Below the pieces are notes generated by a model. It ran no database searches. It saw only the letters and a list, made by a program, of their open reading frames with translations, and had not been told where the DNA came from. Positions 28,088-38,555 of a DNA stretch of 64,000 nt are shown one piece after another. Source of the stretch: Christensenellaceae bacterium (GTDB lineage: Bacteria; Bacillota; Clostridia; Christensenellales; UBA1750); assembly GCA_031280685.1 (NCBI GenBank), contig JAITGM010000022.1, positions 1 to 64,000 on the forward strand, in the 5' to 3' direction. The first letter of the stretch is position 1, and each line of letters starts with the position of its first letter. Both the position numbers and the translations under genes were made by a program.

Positions 28088-29029
28088 ATGGCGGCCTACA
28101 TCTTTAAGCGGGCCTTGATCGCGGTGCTGACGCTCTTGCTCATCGTGTTGATCCTCTTCGTGCTGATGGCCTTTCTGCCAGGCTCCCCATTCAACGACGA
28201 GCGGCTCACCGTTGAGCAAATCGCCACGCTTCGGGCAAAATACGGGCTGGATCAACCCCTTTTGGCGCAGTTTTGGAGCTTCGTCAAAAACACCTTCAGC
28301 GGTGATTTCGGCGTTTCCTACGCGATTCAAAAAAACGTGCCCATCTCGAGCCTTTTAAGCGGCAGGCTGCCGGTTTCCATGCGCATCGGCGGCCAGGCCA
28401 TCCTGCTGGGCAGCCTTTTGGGGCTGGTTCTGGGCGTTATCGCGGCGCTGAAGCACAACACCGTTTGGGATACTTTCTGCACGGTGCTCTCGGTTGTGGG
28501 GGTGAGCATTCCCTCGTATGTGTTCGCGCTTGGGCTTTCGTATCTCTTCGGCTTCAAGCTCAAGTGGTTCCCCATCCTCTATCAGTCCGCCCTGCCCTTT
28601 CACTCCTCGGTGCTGGCGACGGTGGCCCTGAGCCTCTTTACCATGGCCTCCATCGCGCGCTTTACCCGCACCGAGCTTTTAGAGGTCCTAAGCTCGGACT
28701 ATATCCTCTTCGCGCAGAGCCGCGGCATCGACGGCTTCCGCCTCATCGCCCGCCATGCGCTGCGCAACGCGCTCATCCCCGTCATCACGGTGCTCGCTCC
28801 CCTCGTCGTGGGGCTGATGACCGGCAGCCTGGTGGTCGAGCGCATCTTCTCGGTGCCCGGGGTCGGCCAGCTCTTGGTCGAGGGCATTCAGGCCAACGAT
28901 TATTCGGTGGTCACGGCGCTTTCCTTCGTCTATAGCCTGATCTACATCGCCATCATGCTGGGCGTAGACATCCTCTATGGCGTCATCGATCCAAGGATCC
29001 GCCTGGCGAAGGGGGAGGTGCAGCCATGA
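28088..29029 (+). CDS. Peptide ABC transporter permease (DppB/OppB family)
   Basis: ORF; PGSPFNDERLT, KYGLDQPLLAQ, DYILFAQSRGI. Confidence 0.92.
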   Translation: MAAYIFKRALIAVLTLLLIVLILFVLMAFLPGSPFNDERLTVEQIATLRAKYGLDQPLLAQFWSFVKNTFSGDFGVSYAIQKNVPISSLLSGRLPVSMRIGGQAILLGSLLGLVLGVIAALKHNTVWDTFCTVLSVVGVSIPSYVFALGLSYLFGFKLKWFPILYQSALPFHSSVLATVALSLFTMASIARFTRTELLEVLSSDYILFAQSRGIDGFRLIARHALRNALIPVITVLAPLVVGLMTGSLVVERIFSVPGVGQLLVEGIQANDYSVVTALSFVYSLIYIAIMLGVDILYGVIDPRIRLAKGEVQP

Positions 29030-30117
29030 CGATGCAAGCCGAAAAAAAGGCCGAAAATTCGGCCGCCGAAGCGCTCGCGGCTGAGGAATTCGCGTTTGAC
29101 GAGCACGATTTCGAGTTCGCCGCGCAGGGCGTGGCCGCGGTTCGCGCGGCGGAGCCGGTTCTGCCCGTTTCCTTCACCAAGGAGGCGCTCCTGCGCCTGG
29201 CGAAGAACCGGGGCGCGCTCTGCTCGCTCTTCTTCATCCTCCTCATCGTGCTGCTGGCCCTCGTCGGCCCGCTCGTCAGCGGCTACGGCTACAGCCAGCA
29301 GCTCACCGGGCACGACAACATGGCCCCGCGCATCCAGGGGCTTGAGAAGCTGGGTATTTTTAATGGCAGCGAGGCCGTGCCGATGGCGACCGGCGTGAAG
29401 ATCGTCAACAAATACGAAAAGCTCCAAGGCGGCGAGAAGGTCTACCACTGGTTCGGCACCGACGTGCTCGGCCGCGACCTCTTCACCAGAACCTGGGAGG
29501 GCACCAGGATCTCGCTGTTCATCGCGCTGGTCGCCGTGCTGATCGATATGCTCTTTGGCATGAGCTACGGGCTGATCTCGGGCTATTTCGGCGGCAAGGT
29601 CGATCTGGTCATGCAGCGCATCGTAGAGGTTCTGCACGGCATCCCCAACCTCATCATCATCACCCTGCTCATCATCGTCCTAAAGCCCGGCCTGCCCACC
29701 ATCATCCTGGCGCTGATGCTCACTGGCTGGATCGGCATGAGCCGCGTCGCAAGGGCGCAGATGCTCAAGCTCAAGGAGCAGGAATTCGTGCTGGCGGCGC
29801 GCACCCTGGGCGCCAGGCCCTTCTTCCTCATTTCCAAGGAGGTACTGCCCAACATCATCGGCCAGCTGCTGGTCATGTCGATGTTCTCGATCCCCAGCGC
29901 GATCTTTTCAGAGGCCTTTCTGGCCTTCATCGGCATCGGCATCCCCGTGCCGATGGCTTCGCTCGGCACCATCATTTCAGACTCGTTCAAGTCCCTCACC
30001 GCCCACCCCTACATGATGGCCTTTCCCGTGGTGGTGCTGGGGCTTTTGATGCTGAGCTTCAATCTTCTGGCGGACGGGCTTCGCGACGCGCTCGACCCCA
30101 GGATGAAGGATAGGTGA
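29026..30117 (+). CDS. Peptide ABC transporter permease (DppC/OppC family)
   Basis: ORF; HWFGTDVLGRDLFTRTWEGTRISL, LLADGLRDALDPRMK. Confidence 0.92.
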   Translation: MTMQAEKKAENSAAEALAAEEFAFDEHDFEFAAQGVAAVRAAEPVLPVSFTKEALLRLAKNRGALCSLFFILLIVLLALVGPLVSGYGYSQQLTGHDNMAPRIQGLEKLGIFNGSEAVPMATGVKIVNKYEKLQGGEKVYHWFGTDVLGRDLFTRTWEGTRISLFIALVAVLIDMLFGMSYGLISGYFGGKVDLVMQRIVEVLHGIPNLIIITLLIIVLKPGLPTIILALMLTGWIGMSRVARAQMLKLKEQEFVLAARTLGARPFFLISKEVLPNIIGQLLVMSMFSIPSAIFSEAFLAFIGIGIPVPMASLGTIISDSFKSLTAHPYMMAFPVVVLGLLMLSFNLLADGLRDALDPRMKDR

Positions 30118-31214
30118 GCGGAATGAGCGATCAAAAACGAGCGGATTCTGCGCAAAACGAGCTGTTTTTGGCCGAAAATGCGCTGCTTTCGGTGCGGAAC
30201 CTCACGGTGCGGTTCAAGACTGGCTACGGCGTGGTGGGCGCCGTGCGCGGCGTGGATTTTGACCTGAAAAAGGGTAAAACCCTGGCCATCGTGGGCGAGA
30301 GCGGCAGCGGCAAGTCGGTGACGGTGAAGGCGCTGGCCGGCCTGCTGGGCGAGAACGCCGCAATCGAATCCGGCAGCGCGGTTCTGCGCGGCCCAAATGG
30401 CGAAAAAACCGATCTTTTTTCGCTAAAACGCCGCGAAATGCGCCGCCAGATCAACGGCAGGCGCATCGCCATGGTGTTTCAGGATCCGATGACCTCACTC
30501 GACCCCACGATGCCCATCGGCAAGCAATTGATGGAAGGCCTGCGCGACCATCTTCACTTGGGGCGCGAAAAGGCGACGGAAGAAGCCGTCCGCCTGCTCA
30601 AGCTGGTCGAGATTCCGGAGGCGGAAAGCCGCATGCGCAGCTACCCGCACCAGCTCTCGGGCGGGATGCGGCAAAGGGTGGTCATCGCGATGGCGCTTTC
30701 GTGCAACCCGGAAATCCTCATCTGCGACGAGCCGACCACGGCGCTTGACGTGACGATTCAGTCGCGCATTCTTGAATTGATTCAGGATCTGCAGCGAAAG
30801 CTCGGCCTTTCGGTGATCTACATCACCCACGACCTGGGCGTCGTAGCCAAGGTGGCCGACGAAATCGCCGTAATGTATGCCGGGCGCATCGTGGAAAGGG
30901 GCCTTGCGGACGAGATCTTTTACGATCCGCGCCACCCCTATACCTGGGGCCTGCTCCTGGCCATGCCGGATGTGGAGATGGACTCGGGCGAGCTGTACAC
31001 CATCCCCGGCAACCCGCCCAATATGGTGGGGCAAACCGTGGGCGAACCCTTCGCCCCGCGCAACGAATACGCCCTGAACATCGACTTTAGGCGCGAAGCG
31101 CCGATGTTTAAGCTGAGCGAAACGCATTACGCCGCGACCTGGCTCCTGCACGAAAAAGCGCCCGAAGTCGCGCGGCCGGCGCGCTTTGGCAGGCCGCCAA
31201 AACGCCTTAATTAA
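30114..31214 (+). CDS. Peptide ABC transporter ATP-binding protein (OppD family)
   Basis: GESGSGKSVT, LSGGMRQRVVIA, LICDEPTTALDVT; GTGA overlap start. Confidence 0.93.
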   Translation: MSGMSDQKRADSAQNELFLAENALLSVRNLTVRFKTGYGVVGAVRGVDFDLKKGKTLAIVGESGSGKSVTVKALAGLLGENAAIESGSAVLRGPNGEKTDLFSLKRREMRRQINGRRIAMVFQDPMTSLDPTMPIGKQLMEGLRDHLHLGREKATEEAVRLLKLVEIPEAESRMRSYPHQLSGGMRQRVVIAMALSCNPEILICDEPTTALDVTIQSRILELIQDLQRKLGLSVIYITHDLGVVAKVADEIAVMYAGRIVERGLADEIFYDPRHPYTWGLLLAMPDVEMDSGELYTIPGNPPNMVGQTVGEPFAPRNEYALNIDFRREAPMFKLSETHYAATWLLHEKAPEVARPARFGRPPKRLN

Positions 31215-31227
31215 GGAGGGAAAGCGG

Positions 31228-32181
31228 ATGGAGCCCTTACTGGAAGTAAAGGACTTGAAGCAGCATTTTAGGCCGAGCAAGAAGCTGACCGTCAAGGCGG
31301 TGGATGGGGTGAGCTTTTCGATTGAACGCGGGCAGACCTACGGGCTGGTGGGCGAAAGCGGCAGCGGCAAATCCACCATCGGGCGCTCGCTGATCCGCCT
31401 TTATACGCCCACGGCGGGGCGGATTCGCTTCAACGGCAAGGAAATCGCGGGCAGGCTCGACGGCGAAACCAGCAAGATGCTCCGCCTGAAAATGCAGATG
31501 ATCTTTCAGGACCCTTCGGCCTCGCTGAACCCACGCCGCAAGGTGCTCGACCTCATCGCCGAGGGCCTGGACATCAATCGGCTTTGCAGCAGCGCGGCCG
31601 AGCGCAAAGAAAGGGTCTTTTCGCTGCTTGAGCGGGTCGGCCTGAGCCCCGAGCACGCCCTGCGCTTCCCGCACCAATTTTCGGGTGGGCAAAAGCAGCG
31701 CGTGGGCATCGCGCGGGCGCTGATCATGAACCCCGACCTCATCATCGCGGACGAGGCGATCTCCGCGCTCGACGTTTCGGTGCAGGCGCAGGTGGTGAAC
31801 CTCATGAAGGCCATCCAGCGCGAAACCGGGATCGCGCTCCTGTTCATCTCGCACGACCTTTCCATGGTCAAATACATCTCGGATCAAATCGGCGTGCTGC
31901 ACCGGGGCAAGCTCGTGGAATACGGCCCGACCGAGGCGATTTTTCAAAACCCCGTGCATCCCTATACCCGGTCGCTGCTCAGCGCCATCCCCAGGCCCGA
32001 CCCAAGGCTGGAGCGCATCCGCAAAACCCTGCGCTACGACCCCCGCGCGGAAGGGATTGACTACGGTGAGGGCGAATACCATGGGGCCGGGGAAGGGCAC
32101 TTCGTTCTGGCCACGGACGATGCGTTCAGGCGCTGGGGCGAGAACCCCTGGAATCAAGGCTTGGAGGCGAACTTCATATGA
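31228..32181 (+). CDS. Peptide ABC transporter ATP-binding protein (OppF family)
   Basis: GESGSGKSTIG, FSGGQKQRVGIAR, LIIADEAISALDVS. Confidence 0.93.
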   Translation: MEPLLEVKDLKQHFRPSKKLTVKAVDGVSFSIERGQTYGLVGESGSGKSTIGRSLIRLYTPTAGRIRFNGKEIAGRLDGETSKMLRLKMQMIFQDPSASLNPRRKVLDLIAEGLDINRLCSSAAERKERVFSLLERVGLSPEHALRFPHQFSGGQKQRVGIARALIMNPDLIIADEAISALDVSVQAQVVNLMKAIQRETGIALLFISHDLSMVKYISDQIGVLHRGKLVEYGPTEAIFQNPVHPYTRSLLSAIPRPDPRLERIRKTLRYDPRAEGIDYGEGEYHGAGEGHFVLATDDAFRRWGENPWNQGLEANFI

Positions 32182-33284
32182 GCTGGGCCATTTTTGAAAG
32201 CCGCATCCGTCGCACGCAGGCGGAAATGCAGGGGCTTGGAATCGACCTCTTCGTGGCGGGCGCGTCCTCGAACCTCTTCTATTTGACGGGCTACCCCCCG
32301 CGCGGGGACGAGCGGCTGCTCGCCCTCGTGCTGCCAAGGGAGGGGGAGCCCTTTTTCATCGCCAACCTGCTCTATCGCCTGCAGGTCGAGCGCCTGCCCG
32401 TGAAGGAGCAGCTCTATTGGGCGGATGGCCAAGACCCTTATGGCCTGCTCAAATCCGCGGTCGAAGCGCGCGGATTCAAGACTGGCAAGGTCGCACTGGA
32501 AGCTTCGCTGCCCGCGCGCTTCGCGCTGGCGATTCAACAAGCCCTGAAGGGTTCGAGCTTCCTCCTGGGCGACGCCTTGACCGAAAACCAGCGCCTGATC
32601 AAGGATGAAAGCGAGCTTTCGGCCATCCGCAGGGCGAGCGCCGGGGCGGACGAAGCCCTCCGCGCCGTCTTAAAACGCGGACGGGCATGGATCGGCGAGA
32701 CCGAGAGGGCGTTTTCAGACGCGCTGACCGCCGAAATGCGCGCGCTGGGCCTTGAAGCCTACGGCGCGCTGATCGCCGTGGGCGCGGGCGCGGCGGAACC
32801 GCACCACCGCACGGGCGAAACCAAAATCGAGGATGGAAGCTGCCTTCTGGCCGACTTTGGCGGCCGGGTGGAAGGCTATTGCAGCGACATCACGCGCACG
32901 GTGCACTTTGGCAAGCCCTGCCCCGAATTTGAAAGGGTCTACGGCATCGTTTTGGAGGCGCATCTGCGCGCCGAGGCGGCCGCCAGGCCCGGCGGCATCC
33001 TGGGCGAGGTGGACGACGCCGCGCGGGAGTACATCGCAGGCCAGGGCTATGGCGAAGCCTTCACGCACCGGCTAGGCCACGGCATCGGCCTGGACGTGCA
33101 CGAGGGCCCCTCGGCGGTGCGCGGCGAAAAAACCGTCATTCGCCCTGGCATGGTGTTTTCGAACGAGCCCGGCATCTATTTGCCCGGGCGTTTTGGCGTG
33201 CGGATAGAGAACCTGCTGGCGATCGGCCAAAGCGGTGCCGAGGCGCTGAACCGCTTCCCCCGGGAGCTGGTCGTGATCGGCTAA
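32178..33284 (+). CDS. M24 family metallopeptidase (Xaa-Pro peptidase-like)
   Basis: ORF; LLADFGGRVEGYCSDITRTVHFG, HRLGHGIGLDVHEGPS, NEPGIYLPGRFGVRIEN. Confidence 0.92.
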   Translation: MSWAIFESRIRRTQAEMQGLGIDLFVAGASSNLFYLTGYPPRGDERLLALVLPREGEPFFIANLLYRLQVERLPVKEQLYWADGQDPYGLLKSAVEARGFKTGKVALEASLPARFALAIQQALKGSSFLLGDALTENQRLIKDESELSAIRRASAGADEALRAVLKRGRAWIGETERAFSDALTAEMRALGLEAYGALIAVGAGAAEPHHRTGETKIEDGSCLLADFGGRVEGYCSDITRTVHFGKPCPEFERVYGIVLEAHLRAEAAARPGGILGEVDDAAREYIAGQGYGEAFTHRLGHGIGLDVHEGPSAVRGEKTVIRPGMVFSNEPGIYLPGRFGVRIENLLAIGQSGAEALNRFPRELVVIG

Positions 33285-33317
33285 AGGCCGGTCTTAAAAT
33301 AACAAGGAGGGCGCAAC

Positions 33318-34757
33318 ATGGGCGAAGAAACGCGGAAAAAGGTGCGCGGCTGGCTGGAAGAAAAAAGGCCGCAGATCGTTCAAAACATCCTCAGGCTGGC
33401 GCGAATCCCAAGCGTCAGCGTTTCGGGCGCACAGCCCGGCCCCTACGGCCAGGCCTGCCGCGACGCGCTGGATGAAGCTCTGAAGCTGGGCGCGGAGCTC
33501 GGTTTCTTCACGCAAAACTACGATTACAGGGTCGGCGCGCTCTGGCTGGGCGAAGGCGAAACCGCGGGCGGCAGCGTCGGCATCTGGGGGCATCTCGACG
33601 TGGTTCCCCCAGGCGGGAACTGGCTGCATACGGAGCCTTTTTCGCCAATTGAAAAGCAGGGTTATCTCATCGGCCGCGGCGTGGGCGACAATAAGGGCCC
33701 CGCAGTCGCCGCGCTCTATGCCGCGCTGGCCATGAAGGAGCTTGGCCTTCGGCCCGCAAAGCCCCTGCGCATCTTCCTTGGCTGCAGCGAAGAAACCGGC
33801 ATGGACGACGTGACGCATTACGTCGCCCATTACGAAGCCCCGGCGCTTTCGCTGGTGGCGGACGGCGCCTTCCCCGTGGGCTTTGCCGAAAAGGGCATCA
33901 TCGAGGTCAATCTGCTGGGCGATGCGCCCCTAAGCGAAAGCGTTTTGGCGCTGAGTGGCGGGCAGGCCAGCAACATCGTGCCGGATCTGGCACAAATCGA
34001 GTTGAAAGCGAACGAGGCGCTCGCCGAAAGGCTCAAAAATGGTCTTCCCGAAGGCCTTGAAGCACAAGTGGGCGAAAACGCCGTCACCATTCGCGCGCAC
34101 GGCGTGGCCAGCCACTCGGCCAGGCCCGAGGCCGGCGTGAACGCCATCCAAAAGCTGCTGCGGGGGCTGTTCTTCGCGGGGATCTTAAGCGATGAGGACG
34201 AAAGCGCGCTGGCCTTTTTGCTCAAGGCGGGCATCGGCACCGGCGGCCATGGCCTTGGCATCGCCTGCGCGGACGAGATCAGCGGCGCGCTGACCGCCGT
34301 GGGCAGCCTTTTGCGCCTTGACGCGCGGCGGCAGCCCATCCTGCACCTCAATATCCGCTACCCGGTCACGGCGAGGCTGGAAGGGCTTTTGGCGGGCATC
34401 GCTAAGGCTTGCGAGCAGGGCGGCTACAAGGCGCAGCTTACGCAGGCGAACAAGCCCAACCACTTCCCCAAGGAAAGCCCTGCGGTGGCTGCGCTGACGA
34501 AGGCCTTTAACGAGGTCGCGGGCGCGCAGGCCGAGCCTTACGCCATGAGCGGCGGCACCTACGCGCGCAAGCTGCCCAACGGGTTGGTCTTTGGCATGGG
34601 CCTGCCCAAGGGCCTGGGGCATGAAAACGACCCCTCTCTCTTCCCGCCCGGGCACGGCGGCGCCCACGCGCCGGACGAAGCCCTTTTCATCGACGACTTG
34701 CTCAAGGGCATGGAAATCTATATTTTGGCGCTCACGGAGTGGTCGGGCGAGATCTAA
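33318..34757 (+). CDS. M20 family dipeptidase (PepV-like)
   Basis: ORF; GHLDVVPPGGNW, GRGVGDNKGPAVAALYA, SEETGMDD. Confidence 0.88.
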   Translation: MGEETRKKVRGWLEEKRPQIVQNILRLARIPSVSVSGAQPGPYGQACRDALDEALKLGAELGFFTQNYDYRVGALWLGEGETAGGSVGIWGHLDVVPPGGNWLHTEPFSPIEKQGYLIGRGVGDNKGPAVAALYAALAMKELGLRPAKPLRIFLGCSEETGMDDVTHYVAHYEAPALSLVADGAFPVGFAEKGIIEVNLLGDAPLSESVLALSGGQASNIVPDLAQIELKANEALAERLKNGLPEGLEAQVGENAVTIRAHGVASHSARPEAGVNAIQKLLRGLFFAGILSDEDESALAFLLKAGIGTGGHGLGIACADEISGALTAVGSLLRLDARRQPILHLNIRYPVTARLEGLLAGIAKACEQGGYKAQLTQANKPNHFPKESPAVAALTKAFNEVAGAQAEPYAMSGGTYARKLPNGLVFGMGLPKGLGHENDPSLFPPGHGGAHAPDEALFIDDLLKGMEIYILALTEWSGEI

Positions 34758-34875
34758 GCCTGGCCGCGCCCCTCCAGGGCTTTGAATGGGGACGCTGCGC
34801 CGTGCGCGCGGACCGGGCGCGCGCACGCGTAGCGTTGCGTAAACGAGGCGGGGAGCGCGCAAAACGGCCTCTTCC

Positions 34876-34904
34876 CGTCATTGCGAGGGGAACCGAAGCA
34901 AGCC
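34876..34904 (+). repeat. Dispersed intergenic repeat copy
   Basis: CGTCATTGCGAGGGGAACCGAAGCAAGCC. Confidence 0.6.
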
Positions 34905-35157
34905 AGCGCGCTTCCTTCCTGAGGAAGCGCGCTTTTCCAGGCAAAGCCCGCTACTTCGGCGCGTCGCCCCCGCGCCTGGCAATGGCGGCGGGAAGCAGTC
35001 CGCGCGAGCGGAGCGAGCGCGCCGCCCGCTATAACCCCTCCTCAAAATGACAGCGGGAAGTCGTCGGTGCGCGAAGGGGATCTCCGCTCCCCACGCGAAA
35101 GTCCGGAGAGCCGCGCAGTGTCGAAGGTTAAAATCCTATAAAACGAATCGGAATAGC

Positions 35158-35186
35158 TTGACGGCTCGGACGGGCCGTGCTATCCT
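35158..35186 (+). promoter_or_regulatory. Sigma-A promoter of rrf2-nifS-nifU operon
   Basis: TTGACG-17-TATCCT. Confidence 0.6.
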
Positions 35187-35233
35187 AAGGCCGTAAAAAT
35201 CCGATGGTTTCACTCGGCATTGGAGGGGATGAA

Positions 35234-35683
35234 ATGAAGCTTTCCACGAAGGGCCGCTATGGCGTGCGGGCAATGTATGAGCTGGCGCTGGGCTTTGGCA
35301 GCGGGCCGCTCTCGGTCAAGGAGATTGCCGGGCGGCAGGGCGTGCCGGAAGCGTATCTGGAACAGCTCGTTGCCCCTCTGCGGCGCGCGGGGCTGGTGAA
35401 GTCGATTCGAGGAGCGCAGGGCGGCTACGAGCTGGCCAAGCCCCCTGATGAGATCTCGGCTTACGCGATAATCACGGCGCTGGAAGGCCCGACGGCCCCG
35501 GCCAACTGCGTGCTCGACGAAGAGCAGTGCGAAAACAGCATGAATTGCGCAATGCACAGCCTTTGGCAGCGCATTCACGACGGGGTAAACGACGTTTTGC
35601 TCTCAATCACCCTGCAGGATCTGCTTAAAGACGCTTCCCCGGCAGCGCTCTGCGCCGAGGAATCCCAAAAGCTCGGCGTTTAA
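35234..35683 (+). CDS. Rrf2 family transcriptional regulator (IscR/CymR-like)
   Basis: MKLSTKGRYGVRAMYELA, VPEAYLEQLVAPLRRAGLVKSIRGAQGGYELA. Confidence 0.93.
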   Translation: MKLSTKGRYGVRAMYELALGFGSGPLSVKEIAGRQGVPEAYLEQLVAPLRRAGLVKSIRGAQGGYELAKPPDEISAYAIITALEGPTAPANCVLDEEQCENSMNCAMHSLWQRIHDGVNDVLLSITLQDLLKDASPAALCAEESQKLGV

Positions 35684-35725
35684 GCGGCGCCGCCGCGAGC
35701 CCATCAACAGAGGAGGCAGCAAGCC

Positions 35726-36904
35726 ATGAATAGGATTTATCTCGACAACGCGGCCACCACGAGAGTGCGCCCCGAGGTTCTGGAAGCCATTCTGCCCACG
35801 CTGCAGAACGACTTTGGCAACCCCTCGAGCGTGTACTCGACCGGCCGCGAGGCCAAGCGAAGGCTTGAGGAGGCCCGTGAAAAGGTCGCCAAGGCCCTGG
35901 GCGCGGCCAAGGAAGAGATTTACTTCACTTCGGGCGGCAGCGAAGCCGATAACTGGGCCATCAAGGGCGTGGCGCACAGGGCGGGTAAGGGCCACATCAT
36001 CACCAGCGCGATCGAGCACCACGCGGTGCTCCACACCTGCGAGACGCTGGCGAAGGAAGGCTTTGAGGTTAGCTACCTTCCGGTGGACGAGTTCGGCCTG
36101 ATCAGCCTGGAGGGGCTAGAAAAAGCCCTGCGGCCCGATACGATCCTGGTTTCGATCATGACCGCCAACAACGAGATCGGCACCATTGAGCCCATCGCCG
36201 AAATCGGCGCCCTCTGCAAGAGCAGGGGTATCCCCTTCCACACCGATGCCGTGCAGGCCATCGGCCACATGGCCATCGACGTCAAAGCCCAAAACATCGA
36301 CCTGCTCTCGCTCTCGGGCCACAAGATCGGCGCGCCAAAGGGCATCGGGGCGCTCTACGTCCGCAAGGGGCTGCGCCTGGCCAACCTCATCGACGGCGGC
36401 GGGCAGGAACGCTCCCGCAGGGCCGGAACCGAGAACATGCCCGGCATCGTGGCCCTTGGCACGGCCATCGAGTTGGCCGCCAAAGAGATGGGCGAGAGCG
36501 TCGGCAAAGAGAGCGAGCTGCGCGACTACCTCATCCAAAGCCTTTTAGAAAAGATCCCGGATGTCAGGCTCAACGGCCACCCGACGCTGCGGCTGCCGGG
36601 CAACGTCAACGTCTGCATTCGCTTCATCGAAGGCGAATCGCTCCTCCTGCTGCTCGATTTGGCGGGCATCGCGGCCTCGTCCGGCTCCGCCTGCACCTCG
36701 GGCTCGCTCGATCCATCGCACGTGCTGCTGGCCATCGGCCTGCCGCACGAGATAGCGCACGGCTCGTTGCGATTGACCCTCTCGAAGGAGAACACCAGGG
36801 AAGAAATCGACGCCACCGTGGAGGAACTCATCAAAATCGTCGAGCGGCTCCGGCAAATGTCGCCGCTCTTTAGCCAAGAAAAGGGAGGCGCTCAGCTTGT
36901 ATAG
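35726..36904 (+). CDS. nifS: Cysteine desulfurase NifS
   Basis: [46 protein letters not shown]. Confidence 0.95.
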   Translation: MNRIYLDNAATTRVRPEVLEAILPTLQNDFGNPSSVYSTGREAKRRLEEAREKVAKALGAAKEEIYFTSGGSEADNWAIKGVAHRAGKGHIITSAIEHHAVLHTCETLAKEGFEVSYLPVDEFGLISLEGLEKALRPDTILVSIMTANNEIGTIEPIAEIGALCKSRGIPFHTDAVQAIGHMAIDVKAQNIDLLSLSGHKIGAPKGIGALYVRKGLRLANLIDGGGQERSRRAGTENMPGIVALGTAIELAAKEMGESVGKESELRDYLIQSLLEKIPDVRLNGHPTLRLPGNVNVCIRFIEGESLLLLLDLAGIAASSGSACTSGSLDPSHVLLAIGLPHEIAHGSLRLTLSKENTREEIDATVEELIKIVERLRQMSPLFSQEKGGAQLV

Positions 36905-37322
36905 CGAAAAGGTCATGGATCACTTCATGCACCCGAGAAACGTGGGCGAAATCGAAAACGCTTCGGGTCAGGGCACTGTGGGCAACGCCAAGTGCGGCGA
37001 CATCATGCAAATGTTTTTGAAGATTGACGATAATGTGATTACCGACGTCAAGTTCAAGACCTTCGGCTGCGGCGCCGCGATCGCGACCAGCTCGATGGCC
37101 ACGGAATTGGTCATAGGCAAAACGATCAGCGAAGCGCTAAAGCTCACCAACGCAGCCGTGGCCGAAGCTTTGGATGGCCTGCCGCCCGTAAAGATGCACT
37201 GCTCGCTGCTGGCCGAGCAGGCCCTGAAAACCGCGCTGGAAGACTACTTCAACAAGAATAATATCCCCCTTCCCGAGGGCTTTTCCAAGCCCAATGTGGA
37301 CGAAGACGAGGATGAGGAGTAG
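36897..37322 (+). CDS. nifU: Fe-S cluster assembly scaffold NifU/IscU
   Basis: [56 protein letters not shown]. Confidence 0.95.
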   Translation: MYSEKVMDHFMHPRNVGEIENASGQGTVGNAKCGDIMQMFLKIDDNVITDVKFKTFGCGAAIATSSMATELVIGKTISEALKLTNAAVAEALDGLPPVKMHCSLLAEQALKTALEDYFNKNNIPLPEGFSKPNVDEDEDEE

Positions 37323-37325
37323 GCC

Positions 37326-38153
37326 ATGAACCTGCAGAGCGGCATCCCCCTTTCGAGCGGCTATGAGATGCCGATTTTGGGGCTCGGCGTGTTCAAGGCC
37401 CAGGGCGAAGAGGCCTACACCGCCGTACGCTGGGCGCTCGAAAATGGCTACCGCCACATCGACACGGCGGCCTATTACGGCAACGAAGAAGATGTGGGAA
37501 GGGCCGTTCGCGAGAGCGGCCTTCCCCGCGAGGAAATCTTCGTGACGACGAAGCTCTGGAACCAGCGCATTCGCGACCACGAGGAGGAAGCGGCCTTTGA
37601 AGAAAGCCTCCAAAAGCTCGATATCGGCTATATCGACCTTTTCTTGATCCATTGGCCCGTGCGCGAAGAAAATGGCTACCTGCGGGCCTGGCCACTGCTC
37701 GAAAAACTGCAAAGAGGCGGAAAATTGCGCTCCATTGGCGTTTCGAACTACAATATCCGCCATCTGGAGGAGCTTTTCCGCATCTGCGAGGTCAAACCCG
37801 CTGTAAACCAGGTCGAATGCCACCCCGAGCTTAGCCAGACCGAGCTTGCTCGGTTCTGCCAGCAAAACGGCGTCGTCTTTGAGCCCTGGAGCCCGCTTGG
37901 GCGGGGTAAGGTGCTGAGCGACCCCGTTTTGGCCGCCATCGCGGCCGCGCACGGCAAAAGCTCCGCACAAGTCGTGCTGCGCTGGGGGCTGCAGAGGGGC
38001 TTTGTGAACATCCCCAAGTCCATCCACAAGGAAAGGATTTTAGAAAATGCCGACCTGTTCGACTTTGAACTGAGCGCGGCCGAGATGGAGCGCATCTTTG
38101 CGCTGAACAAAAACGAGCGCATCGGTGCCGATCCAGAAACCTTCCCCTTTTAA
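37326..38153 (+). CDS. Aldo/keto reductase
   Basis: GYRHIDTAAYYGNEEDVGRAVRESG, SIGVSNYNIRHLEEL, NQVECHPELSQ. Confidence 0.94.
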   Translation: MNLQSGIPLSSGYEMPILGLGVFKAQGEEAYTAVRWALENGYRHIDTAAYYGNEEDVGRAVRESGLPREEIFVTTKLWNQRIRDHEEEAAFEESLQKLDIGYIDLFLIHWPVREENGYLRAWPLLEKLQRGGKLRSIGVSNYNIRHLEELFRICEVKPAVNQVECHPELSQTELARFCQQNGVVFEPWSPLGRGKVLSDPVLAAIAAAHGKSSAQVVLRWGLQRGFVNIPKSIHKERILENADLFDFELSAAEMERIFALNKNERIGADPETFPF

Positions 38154-38174
38154 GCCAAAAACGCAAGGCGAAGC

Positions 38175-38214
38175 CCCAAAAGGCCGGCCCGGAATTCCGG
38201 GCCGGCCTTTTGGG
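38175..38214. terminator. 40-bp perfect palindrome at operon end
   Basis: CCCAAAAGGCCGGCCCGGAATTCCGGGCCGGCCTTTTGGG. Confidence 0.75.
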
Positions 38215-38467
38215 ATCACAGAAAATCGCCCTGCCCGCAATGTTAAAAAACATCGGCCAATTTATAAAAGAACAAGTAAAAATGTTGAAATATTAATATT
38301 AATGCTCTTTCAAAAATAGATAATCCTCTCTTATAAGCGCTTCGAACCCACGGGCCTTTAGATGATTTAACGCGCAATATAAAGGGTTTTTTATCAAATT
38401 CCATCGGAAGCTTGAGGATTTCGCCCCTCAAAGGTGAAATCGGGAGAATTATTCTTAGCTTTCCTCC

Positions 38468-38496
38468 TTGACAGTTCGGTAACCTAAGAATAACAT
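38468..38496 (+). promoter_or_regulatory. Sigma-A promoter of carbohydrate ABC operon
   Basis: TTGACA-17-TAACAT within AT-rich intergenic region. Confidence 0.7.
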
Positions 38497-38555
38497 AGAT
38501 TACACTTCCATAGATGATTGGGATGGATTTGAGAGCTTGAGGAGGAGGAAAAGGG

